The position numbers were made by a program, and so were the translations under genes. Positions 34,003-44,249 of a stretch of DNA of 64,000 nucleotides are shown one piece after another. The notes beneath the pieces were generated by a model, which was given only the letters and a program-made list of their open reading frames with translations, did not search any database and had not been told where the DNA came from. Each line of letters begins with the position of its first letter. The stretch's first letter is position 1. The DNA lies in NCBI GenBank assembly GCA_011799875.1, contig CM022297.1, positions 368,137,105 to 368,201,104 on the forward strand. Direction: 5' to 3'. The DNA comes from Thinopyrum elongatum (Eukaryota > Streptophyta > Magnoliopsida > Poales > Poaceae).

Positions 34003-35254
34003 CTATTGGGTTGGCATGGATCGAGAATGGGATTTGTCACTCTATGTGACGGAGAGGTATCTCTGGGCCCTCTCGGTAATACAGCATCACAAGAAGCTTG
34101 GAAGCAAAGTGACTAAGGAGTTAGTTACAGGATGATGTATTACGGAACGATTAAAGAGACTTACTGGTAACGAGATTGAACTAGGCATGGAGATACCAAC
34201 GATCAAATCTCGGGCAAGTAACATACCGACAGACAAAAGAAACTACATATGCTGTCATAAAGGTTCGACCGATAAAGATCTTCGTAGAATATGTAGGAAC
34301 CAATATGGGCATCCAGGTCCCGCTATTGGCTATTGACCGGAGAAGCGTCTCGGTCATGTCTACATCATTCTCGAACCCGTAGGGTCTGCACGCTTAACGT
34401 TCGTTGATGATATAGTATTATATGAGTTATGTATGTTGGTGACCGAATGTTGTTTGGAGTCTCGGATGAGATCACGGACATGACAAGGAGCTCCGGAATA
34501 GTCCGGAGGTAAAGATTGATATATGGGATAATAGTGTTTGGTCTCCGGAAGGGGTTTCGAATGTTTCCCGAAATGTTCGGGTATGAGAACACTTTATTTG
34601 GGCCAAGGGGTAAAGCCCACGAGGCTTTAGGAAGGTGCAAAAGGAGTTTTGCGGAGGCCAGGGGGCTGGACGCCAGGGACCCTGGCGTTTGGGGCCAGAT
34701 GCCGAGGACCCTGGCGTCTGGTCCTCGAGTCCGAGAAGGACACTTACCTTGTATGTTAAACCGACTTTGAGGAGGTTCTTTCTCTAAGAAACGACCCTAG
34801 GGCTCAACATATAAATAGAGGGGCAATGCTAGCACCCGGAACACATCAAGAATCACCAAGCCGTGTGCTGGCAAACCCGCCCCCTCTAGTTTATCCTCCG
34901 TCATAGTTTCTGTTGTGCTTGGTGAAGCCCACCGGAGATTGTTCTTCACCACCACCGTCACCATGCCACTGTGCTGCCGAAACTCATCTACTACTTCGCC
35001 CCTCTTGCTGGATCAAGAAGGCAAGGACGTCATCGAACTGGACGTGTGCTGAATGCGGAGGTGCCGTACGTTCGGTACTTGATCGGGACGGATCCTGAAG
35101 GTGTACGACTACATCAACCGTGTTGATAAACGCTTCCGCTTAGCGATCTTCAAGGGTATGAAGATGCTCTCCCCCTCTCGTAGCTATGCATCTCCATGGA
35201 TAGATCTTGCGTGTGCGTAGAAATTTTTTGTTTTCCATGCAACGTTCCCCAACA
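34003..35254 (+). repeat. Copia (Angela-type) 3' LTR, second part
   Basis: Resumes at GGGTTGGCATGGATCGAG after the target duplication and ends GTTCCCCAACA at 35254, the usual Angela-type end. The sequence after it (ACTACTACCCCGACGG) belongs to the K LTR, so the Copia sits in K. Confidence 0.88.
34810..34818 (+). promoter_or_regulatory. TATA box of the Copia LTR
   Basis: TATAAATAG after a GC-mixed region, at the place where Angela/BARE LTRs carry their TATA box. Confidence 0.65.
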
Positions 35255-35611
35255 ACTACTACCCCGACGGAGCTTACTAGCTACTAAGTGGAGACCGCCG
35301 ATGACCACGAGTAGTTAGGAGGCTCCCAGGCAGGAGGCATGCACCTTTTCGATCCAGTTATCATTGTTTTGCTAGCCTTCTTAAGGCAACTTGTTTATCT
35401 TCTGTCTGTACTCAGATACTGTTGCTTCCGCCGACTCTTGTGTATTCGAGCTTGTGTATTCGAGCCCTTGAGGCCCCTGGCTTGTAATATAAAGCTTGTA
35501 TTATTTTATTTGTGTATAGAGTTGTGTTGTTATATCTTCCCTTGAGTTTCTGATCTTGATAGTGCGCATTTGTGTGTATGATTAGTGCATGATTGAATTG
35601 GGGGCGTCACA
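35255..35611 (+). repeat. K LTR, 3' remainder (5' LTR of element K)
   Basis: Matches the last part of the solo LTR (about 33650-34002), ending GGGGGCGTCACA. The start of this LTR was separated by the Copia insertion and lies outside the window or was lost. Confidence 0.8.
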
Positions 35612-35614
35612 AGT

Positions 35615-35627
35615 TGGTATCAGAGCC
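35615..35627 (+). other. Primer binding site of element K (tRNA-Met type)
   Basis: TGGTATCAGAGCC three bases after the LTR end, the same layout as in element A. Confidence 0.88.
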
Positions 35628-36430
35628 GACTGCCTGTAGGAAGCCCCTTTCCAACTCCTTGGCCGAAGTTGAGTCTAGTCTTTGAAAAACTATTTTACTA
35701 ACATTGTTGTGTGGCTTACGGGCCCACATCACAAATGGGTGGTATTAGGATCTAATATTCCTCGTCTTTACTTTGGGATTCTGATCTCTCTTATATTCGG
35801 GTTAAAGATTTTATTAACTCTAACTTTAGGTTCTCGTAACTACTTCCTCCCGGAGAGCCCTTCATTCTAGATGATCGCCTTCTTCATCAGAAGATTCTGA
35901 AGATACTGTTTGATGTTTTTTCGAGACCCTGGTGCCCACCACTTTTGCAATTCCCTACCATCGATAAAATCCCTATGGATAACTGCATATACTTGCCATT
36001 CATACAATCATTCTCATTGCTCTTGTTATTACAAGATGCCCCAAAATACTCTCGTTGTCCCGAGAATCCTTTGAGCTTACTACCTTGCAGTTCATTACCG
36101 CATGAAAGCCCTTACGATAATTCCTAACACTTACCGAGGATTAGTTCATCCCCAGTTGTTCACTTGTTTTACAAAATACTTCATAATGCTATTCGATCTT
36201 CCGAAAATTCCTCTATAGCCTTTTGCTGTCGAAATTCTTATCTGCTTCCATTATGGTTAATTCCATATGTCTAATAGTCTTCGTTGACATTCCTTGTCAT
36301 TGCCATTTTGAGCCAAATGATTCAATGTGTGCGATTGCACGCAATCATCAGTTGATCCGTTTATTATCTTTTCGGCCTAGATGTCTTTCCGAACATGAGC
36401 TGGTTCTCGGCAAATCAAACCTTGATTGAT
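35628..36430 (+). mobile_element. Element K internal region, non-coding
   Basis: The first 200 bases match element A's leader. The rest has stops in all frames and no gag or pol motif. This is consistent with the non-coding interior of a large retrotransposon derivative (Sukkula-type), but it could also be a decayed coding element. The right end of K is not visible. Confidence 0.5.
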
Positions 36431-37909
36431 TTTCCATCTTGCATTTCTTGCATTCAAACTTGTGTAGGTTGCATCATGGCATGAATTTCTTGATCCGTTC
36501 TTGTGATACTTGTTTCCTTTCTCAAAGCATACCAACAATGATCTCTTGTTGCTAGTTGTGATGTCTTTGATGTTCGTGTGTTTGGAGTTCATTAATATAC
36601 AATGAGATAATATTTAGCCTCATGCTATGCTTTCATGCAAAAATCATATTGGTATATTTATGACTTCCTTTTGGATATCTTGTTCCTTCGTGTTGTAACT
36701 ATTTCGTGTGTATATCCTTCTTTGTGGATTGATATCATCATGATTTTCATCTACCTAGAACCTTACACACTTCAGAGAAATTACATTTCTAGATGATATC
36801 CATTCTTTCACATCCACCTTGTCTTTCTTGTATTATTTCTTTGGTGGCTTAGTGAAAGCTTTTTCCTTGAGTGTGGGTCTTATCTCATTGCATCTTGATG
36901 CACTCTTGTGTGTTGAAGATTAGTTTCCTCATGCTTGTCTTGACAAGGCTTTTGCTATTTCGATTGGCATCCCTTCTCTTGACAAAGCTATCATTTTCTA
37001 TCTTCACCATGGGTTGTCACAAGCTTTGGTTTTATTTTGCGTTTTAGTGAGCTTGTGAACCTATTTGCTTGTTGTGTGTGTGTGGGGGGGGGGGGGGGGG
37101 GGAGGACGTGTCTTGCACCGTGTATCTCATTTATTTAAGACTATGTTGATGTTTAATGGTCATCCTTATATTAGTCTTATCAAGTGCTTTGCCATGACTC
37201 ACACACATCATTTTTGGTTGAGCCTATTCCTAAGTTGCCTCCTTTCACTTGTGGCTCAACCATGTGTTTGTTGCAAGTGCTAGGCTTAGTTTCCTATATG
37301 CTCACTTGCACTTATTGTGAGGTTCTATTGATTTTTGGGGAGTGATGATCCTATTTTGTGCACGTTGTATCCAAATACAAACCTAAATATTGCACAAATC
37401 ATGGGGAGCTTCTCTATGTTCTTTATAACAATCCTATGCTCATATCGTAATATCTTTCTTTCTTGTGGCTCGTATGACCATTTGACTGCTTGTGTTAATT
37501 GGTATCTTTTGATTGCTTGCATCACTCTTTGGTATGCCTTTGTGCCATATCTTCCTTTTGCAATCTTTGGATCCTCAATATAGTTTGTTTTCCTCATACT
37601 ATCTACCATCAGATATGTGTATTTCATTGCACTCATATTTTGAGAAATACACACTTTATGGAGGAACACATATTATATTGGCCTTCTAAGTTTTTCGCCC
37701 ATTTTGGCAATCGATGCCAATGGGGGAGAAGTTTCAAGAGTTTAGTTTAGAGAGCTTAGAGGGTTTTTGGTATCTTGCTTTGGTTTTGTTCCTAAGCATT
37801 TGCATCTCATGCTGATGCATTATTAGTTGTTGCCTTGCATGGTGATGCTTAATTCCTTATATAAACTCTCTTGAAAGTGATTGTCATCAATTACCAAAAT
37901 GGGGGAGAT
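36431..37909 (+). mobile_element. Unresolved AT-rich tract ending in the polypurine tract of element L
   Basis: No gene seen. At 37901-37909 GGGGGAGAT directly precedes the L LTR, so at least the last part is L interior. A similar GATGCCAATGGGGGAGAA is near 37711. A run of 19 G follows a TG repeat at 37084-37102. I could not place the K/L junction. Confidence 0.5.
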
Positions 37910-38253
37910 TGAAAGAACATGTGGTGCCCCCATGTTTGGTTTTGGTAATTGATGACATTCTCTATGGACTAATGGTTGCCTTGAGTTATATTCATAGGAT
38001 TTGTCCACATGCATTTCTTGAAGTCCATTTGTTGGTTTCAAGGAGTTTATGTGTTTACCAAGGTGTTATTCAAGGAATTATCCAAAGAATGGTCATAGAG
38101 AAGACATGATACAAGGTTGATCAAGACTAAGTCAAAGAGTGAATCAAGTTGATCAACACACAAAGCATATAAGATGTACCGAGAGGGATCAAGTGATCCC
38201 ATGGTATGGTAAGCATTGTCCAGTATGCTTTGTGTACTAACCCATGGTCTATG

Positions 38254-38319
38254 TGAGTGTTCTATGTGGGGTTAGGTTTGTTTCCATGAGTGTTCTATGT
38301 GGGGTTAGGTTTGTTTCCA
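38254..38319 (+). repeat. Tandem duplication of a 33-base unit in the L LTR
   Basis: Two identical copies of a unit beginning TGAGTGTTCTATGTGGGG, at 38254-38286 and 38287-38319. Confidence 0.92.
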
Positions 38320-39109
38320 TGGGCTTGCATCAAGAGGGATACCTCATACAACCCATGGAGGATGACATCAAGTGGTGATCGTCATCAAGATTGCGGTGTG
38401 CAAGTTCAAGTGGAGGATCACGAAGAGATCATGCTTGAATCTTGCCGTCCATTGTGGTGACAATGGACTTGTGAAGATGTGCCGAAGAGTGGCTCACCCA
38501 TAGTGGAGTATGGGGGAGCAATCAACTAGTCTTCATCGAGCCTACACAATCGAGAAAGGTGGTCCAACTTGAGGAAGTCAAGATCGTTATCATCTAGCTC
38601 AAGTGGACTATGTGCAAGGCAAATGTTTGCCCTTGATAGGTTTTCTATTTTTCCGGTCTCATGGTTGTAGTTGGGAGACTGGGTTATAGGATCGATTGTC
38701 GTACTATCAAGGGGGGCTCTCAAGTAAGTAGCTTGATTGTATTGTTCAGAGAGAGCTCAAACCATTGCATCCTTGCATCATCTTTCTTGGTTCTTGTTTG
38801 GTTTCTCTCCTTGTGAGATTTGGATCTTATGGTCATCTTCGTGAAAAGCTCGAGTTCATCCAAAACGGAGTTCACCTGCATCTTCTATGATGTTTTTGAT
38901 TTTGGGTTTTTTGCCGGTTCTTCCTTCATAGAGGTTTCATATCTCTATATCATTGGCATTTCTTCTACTACGTCTTCTTCTATCGTTGTTTGGATAGTAC
39001 TTGTCGTCATCTATCCAACAAGCTTGAGTTTGCTCATATTGGAGCTCATTTGCAGAATTGTGGCAGTTCAGGTTTTATTGTATCCATCTGTTTCTCTGTG
39101 GCAGTTTTC

Positions 39110-39480
39110 AGCTCCCAAGCCGTAGTACCGCTCCACTCCACGATACTACCGCTCGTATGGTACTTCTGCTATGAGCTGCCGCACTCTCTTCCGCTTGTTT
39201 TCGCGCTCTTGTAAATGGGCGATAGTAGCACGGTAGTAGAGGGCGGTTGTACCGCCCGCGCGGTACTACAGTAAGTTCACTGTCGCTGCCACTATCGCTT
39301 ACTTTTGGGCTGCTGTAGTCTTTTCTGCTCTCCCGGTACTAAGGCGGTAGTAGGGCGCAGTAGTACCGCTCCGTGCGGTACTACCGCCCTGTCGCCTCCT
39401 AGTACCACCATTTCTCTGTACTACTTGGCCTTTAGCGGTAGTACCGCTCCTAGGAGCGGCAGTACCACTTGTGCATGGTC
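39110..39480. repeat. Cluster of CGGTAGTACCGC-like motifs in the L LTR
   Basis: Many copies of GTAGTACCGC and its complement GCGGTACTAC in both orientations. One near-perfect palindrome, AGCGGTAGTACCGCT, is at 39434-39448. The cluster ends near the TATA-like sequence. Confidence 0.75.
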
Positions 39481-41016
39481 TGTGCATATAACAGTTGGAT
39501 TTTGGGGTGCCTATAAAAGGGGGTCTTCTTCCGCAATGAACTTAACCTATAGAGCTCGTGTTTTGCCCCAATTGTTGACCTTCTTCGAGCTTGCTATCTC
39601 TAAATCCCTCCAATGATTCTTGCTAGTTCTTAAGGGAAAAGAGAGAGGAGATCTAGATCCACATTTCCACCAATCACTTTATCCTCTATGTGAGGGGAAC
39701 CCCTTGGATCTAGATCTTGCAGTTCTTGGTGTTCTCCTTCTTGTTCTTCCTCCCATATTCCTCCATAGCTTTCGTTGCTTTGGTGGGATTTGAGAGTGAG
39801 GGACTTGGGCACTCCGTGTGCCTCCATTGCATTAGCTGCATCGGTTTGAGTTCTCCACGGTGATACGTGGAAGTAAAAAAGTTGAGAAGCTTATTACTCT
39901 TGGGTGCTTGGTACCCTAGAGCTTGTTCCTCTTGGGTGCTTGGGCGCCCTAGACGGTTGGTGGTGTCTCGGAGCTCAATCATTGTGGTGTAAAGCTCCAG
40001 GCTTGTGTCGGGTTCTCCAATTAGGTTGTGGAGATTGCCCCGAGCAATTTGTATGTGTTACAGTGACCACCCCCAAGGATTGCCCAAGTGTACGGGTTTG
40101 GTGACCGCCCCCAAGGGTTGCCATTTGTACGGGTTCGATGACCGCCCTCAAGGGTTCCTTAGTGGAATCACGACATCTTGCATTGTGCGAGGGCGTGAGG
40201 AGATTACGGTGGCCCTAGTGGCATTTTGGGGAGCATTGTGCCTCCACACCACTCCAAATGGAGATTAGCATCTGCAAGGGTGTGAACTTCGGGATACATC
40301 ATCGTCTCTGCGTGCCTCAGTTATCTCTTACCCGAGCTCTTTACTTATGCACTTTACTTTGTGATAGCCATAGTGTTTCATGTTATATATCTTGCTATAA
40401 CATAGTTGTTTATCTTGCTTAGCTAAGTTATTGGTGCACATAGGTGAGCCTAGTTGTTTTAGGTTTTGTGCTTGACAAATTAAATGCTAGTTTTATTACG
40501 CATTTGTTCAAGCCTAAATCGTAATTTTTTTAAAGCGCCTATTCACCCCCCTCCAGGCGACATCCACGATCTTTCACTTGCCATCATCTCCATGCCCCCA
40601 TCAGCTGCATCCACTAATCAAATAGTGGGACCTACAAACTGATTATACACTAAAAAGCTTATAGTACGCAAGATCGGTGTAAACCCAAACCAGATTCAGC
40701 AAACTAAACCAAATATAACTCATAGGCAAAGAAGGGTACCTCCGCATCAGTTCCATATAGAGTCACACGATAGACAACATATACAAATTTCCGATCAGAT
40801 GAGTAGACAATGTTGTGAACCTCCCCCGAACATTCTGCAAAGGGTTACAAAATGGTAGATGGAAAATAGGGAATGCATTTTAAGTCCTCGTAGAAAGGAC
40901 ATCTAGATATAATATGTCCAGAATTTACCTGGAGTGTGTACATTCAGAATTTTGTTAGCAACGCACCTGTAGAAGGCATAAAAATTGAGGTCACAAAATA
41001 CAAGATTAAAAAAATA

Positions 41017-41177
41017 CTCCCTCCATTCCTAAATATTTGTCTTTTTAGAGATTTTAAATGGACTAACACATACGGATGTATATAGACATATTTTAGAATG
41101 TAGATTCACTCATTTTGATCTGTATGTAGTCACTTGTGGAAATCTCTAGAAAGACAAATATTTAGGAATGGAGGGAG
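41017..41177. mobile_element. Stowaway MITE, Thalos-like
   Basis: 161 bp with inverted ends CTCCCTCCATTCCTAAATAT / ATATTTAGGAATGGAGGGAG and TA on both sides (41015-41016 and 41178-41179), the Tc1/mariner target duplication. It lies in the long intron between the second and third exons of the gene relic. Non-coding; moved by a transposase in trans. Confidence 0.88.
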
Positions 41178-41179
41178 TA

Positions 41180-42252
41180 CATATATAGCGTGTATGTTCA
41201 TGATCATGTGAACTAAAGCAATTTTGAACAATAAACCAAAAAATGATTGGTTAAATTAGTCTACGAAGCAGGGTTTTAAGGTTCCCAGGAGGTGCAGAAA
41301 CCAAAAGATGTGATGTTTAGTTTATTTCTCTGATAGGAAATGCTCTCTAGTTATATTACTACAGTTGTCAGTCTATAAACTGAAAGGCTTTGTGCTATGC
41401 ATAACAGTTCTCTTGAACTTCTGCTGCAAGAAAGCACATTCGAATGACACCAATAGTCAGTGCCCTTTAATATAGACCCAAAATCAATTTCGTAGACCCA
41501 TTGATCACAAGTTTTTTCAACGGAGACATGACAGACTTCGTTCTAGCCAGAATTTCATTTGCATCGAGATTAAATTCATCGCTATCAGAAAAATCACCAA
41601 CTACGACATTGGGAACATAACTTCATATGTAAAACAACACTTTCAGTTGTTCTTAGATACAGTTCAAGGAACATGAGAGCATGAGCTTGCTAGGTCAGAT
41701 GCCTCATTTGACTTGCTGTATGAATCCAGATAAACATGCACGGTAATATAAACCATGAGTACGGGGGCAAACGGTAGTGATCCAACATAACCTAATGCTT
41801 ATAAATGAATCTCTATATATGACTGAATCATTCTAGAAGCAAGCAAAAATCACAAAATTAACAAGCCCTATACTGTGCCGCGCACTGAAAGCTATAGTGC
41901 GGTGAGACTCCAACCCCTCTAATCCTCCCATCTTGTCCTCTACAACACATGATGATGTCCATATACATCGCACACATTGACAAAAGAAAACAGCAAACTT
42001 AAGAACACATGAAAAAAATTCATTTTGTTTCTCTCATCCAACTTAATTTTGGTCAACAGTAGTAATGATCTTAGTAACATCCTTTGTTGTTGTTGAAAAC
42101 ACAAATTTTATATGTTCGAATGTAAGCAGGTATGCTGAATAGTAATGACTCTAGAGCTAGATAGCCCAAGGGGGAATGTACTCCTGTAGTTTTTGCAACC
42201 TAGAAAATAAGTGCCAAAATGTAGGAAGGAGACTCAGAGAAACAGTAGTTAC
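41180..42252 (-). other. Remainder of the long intron of the gene relic
   Basis: AT-rich; no exon or RNA gene that I can support. With the MITE and 40967-41016 it fills the intron between exons ending at 42253 and starting at 40966. Confidence 0.45.
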
Positions 42253-42511
42253 CTGTAGCTGCATGCGAAGAAGGTGCAAGCATCCACCCTGTTTATGTGG
42301 ATCTTGCACTTGGGGAAGCTCTGCAACATTGGACGCAGAACATTCTTTTGCAAAGTTATAAAGGGGATTCCACCTTTGTTACCTGTGCGTCAGCAACCTC
42401 AAACATAACTTCATTGCGTGATTCATTCCTTCTATAGAACACGTACAAGCCAAATATACTTTCATCCAATTCAGGGAAGAGGTAGTCATTCATGACGAAA
42501 AACACAATGCT

Positions 42512-42785
42512 TACATCTTACCATAGGATGGTGGCAAGAGGAGGATATCGAGGAACCATGGATAGGAGAACGGTGGTCTGGAGGAGGACCATCGAATCGG
42601 TGGCGGCTCGTTGAGGAACAGCTCAAAGGGGGCATAGTGCTACTGATGATTGGAATCTATGAGAGATGGCTTGTTCAGTCGGGTCGGTGGTGGGGTGAGA
42701 CTCGAGCTCTGATTGTCGCGATATGGGCGTCATGGTAGATGTCTGAGGCTGACTAACGGTGGCTACCAGGGCGGCGGCGGGGTAC
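42512..42785 (-). other. GC-rich region upstream of the gene relic
   Basis: On the minus strand it is rich in CCACC and CTCCTC and holds short open frames, as a grass 5' UTR or first exon would. An in-frame TAA just upstream of exon 1 argues that the region is either 5' UTR or joined through an unseen splice. The D LTR cuts it at 42786. Confidence 0.35.
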
Positions 42786-44171
42786 TGATACGTCTCCATC
42801 ATATCTACTTTTCCTAACGCTTTTGCTCTTGTTTTGGACTCTAATTTGCATGATTTGAATGAAACTAACCCGGACTAACGCTGTTTTCAGGAGAACTACC
42901 ATGGTGTTGTTTTTGTGCAAAAATAAAAGTTCTCGGAATTGGACGAAAATTTTTGGAGAATTATTTTGGAATAAATGAAGATTTGTGGAACCAAGACCCA
43001 CTGGAGGGGGGCTAGCTGCCCACTAGGCACCAGGGCGCGCCACTCCCTCTGGCGCACCCTGGTGGGTAGTGGGGCCCATGAGGCTCCGCTGACCCTAATT
43101 CCAACTCTATAAAATCCTATTTTTTTTAAAAAAAATAGAGAGGAAGTTTCATCGCATTTCACGATACGGAGCCGCTGCCACCTCCTGTTCTTCATCGGGA
43201 GGATCCGGAGAAGGGGATTCACCGCCATCGTCATCACCAACCCTCCTTCATCACCAATTCCATGATGCTCCCCATCGGGAGTGAGTAATTCCTTTGTAGG
43301 CTTGCTAGACGGTGAGGGGTTGGATGGGATCCATCATGTAATTGAGTTAGTTTTGTTAGGGCTTGATCCCTAGTATCCACTATGTTCTGAGATTGATGTT
43401 GCTATGACTTTGCTATGCTTAATGCTTGTCACTAGGGCTCGAGTGCCATGATTTCAGATCTGAACCGTTTATGTTTTCACCATTATATCTATGTTCTTGA
43501 TCCAATCTTGCAAGTCATATGCACCTGTTACGTGTTATGATCCGTAAACCCCAAGGTGACAGTAATTGGGATACTTTCTGGTGATGACCGTAGTTTGAGA
43601 TGTTCATGTGTTCACTATGTGTTAATGCTTTGTTCCGGTTCTCTATTAAAAGGAGGCCTTAATATCCCTTAGTTTCCTTATGGACCCCGCTGCCACGGGA
43701 GGGTAGGACAAAAGATGTCATGCAAGTTCTTTTCCATAAGCATGTATGACAATTTACGGAATACATGCCTACATTATATTGATGAACTGGAGCTAGTTCT
43801 GTGTCGCCCTAGGTTATGACTGTTATATGATGAATATCATCCAACAAAATCACCAATCCAATGCCTACGAGTTTTTCACACATTGTTCTTGCTAAGTTAC
43901 TACTGTTGTTGTTACCGTTACAACTGCTACGAAACTATTGCTATCATTGTTACCGTTACTACTACTGTTACCACTTCTATCAAAACTATCATATTACTAT
44001 GCTACTGATCACTTTGCTGCAGATATTTAATCTCCAGGTGTGGTTGAATTTACAACTCAACTGCTAATACTTACAAATATTCTTTGGCTCCCCTTGTGTC
44101 GAATCAATAAATTTGGGTTGAATACTCTAGCCTCGAAAACTGTTGCGATCCCCTATACTTCTGGGTTATCA
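42786..44171 (+). repeat. 5' LTR of Gypsy D
   Basis: Runs from TGATACGTCTCCATC to TTCTGGGTTATCA. It has a GC-rich hairpin at 43019-43072 (arms CCACTAGGCACCAGGGCG and the matching CCCTGGTGGGTAGTGG), then TATAAAAT at 43108-43115. Confidence 0.88.
43108..43115 (+). promoter_or_regulatory. TATA box of the D LTR
   Basis: TATAAAAT about 35 bases after the hairpin. LTRs I (TATAAATT near 63975) and J show the same hairpin-to-TATA layout. Confidence 0.65.
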
Positions 44172-44182
44172 AGACCTTTTTC

Positions 44183-44200
44183 TGGCGCCGTTGCCGGGGA
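44183..44200 (+). other. Primer binding site of D (tRNA-Asp)
   Basis: TGGCGCCGTTGCCGGGGA, 11 bases inside the LTR end, complements a plant tRNA-Asp 3' end. Confidence 0.85.
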
Positions 44201-44249
44201 GCATAGCTATATTTGTTGAGTCACTTGGGATTTATATCTATTCATCACT

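Larger units (their letters stand above)
37910..40576 (+). repeat. L LTR (2667 bp), probable 3' LTR of a 5'-truncated element
   Basis: It starts TGAAAGAACATGTGG and ends CACGATCTTTCA, with seven-base inverted ends TGAAAGA/TCTTTCA. A polypurine tract lies before it and unrelated sequence after, so it is a 3' LTR; no 5' LTR partner is in the window. A TATA-like GCCTATAAAAGG is near 39509. Small ORFs inside show no domain. Confidence 0.75.
40740..42509 (-). pseudogene. Host gene relic, four exons; last two RAD52-like
   Basis: Minus-strand exons with canonical AG/GT borders: 42383-42509 (possible ATG at 42493, MNDYLFPELDESIFGLYV), 42253-42320, 40929-40966 and 40740-40834. All three joins keep one open phase (0, 2, 1). 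The last two exons read ANKILNVHTPECSGEVHNI then VVYRVTLYGTDAE, which by recognition resembles the plant RAD52-like domain (single-strand annealing proteins of organelles and nucleus). The first two exons are not recognised. No fitting next exon is seen before the L LTR at 40576, so the gene is cut at its 3' side; D cuts off its upstream side. Expression unknown. Confidence 0.6.

Noticed and set aside
40577..40739. Search for a fifth exon of the gene relic
   Set aside because: All acceptor-like AG positions lead to stops in the required phase before the L LTR; I found no supportable exon.
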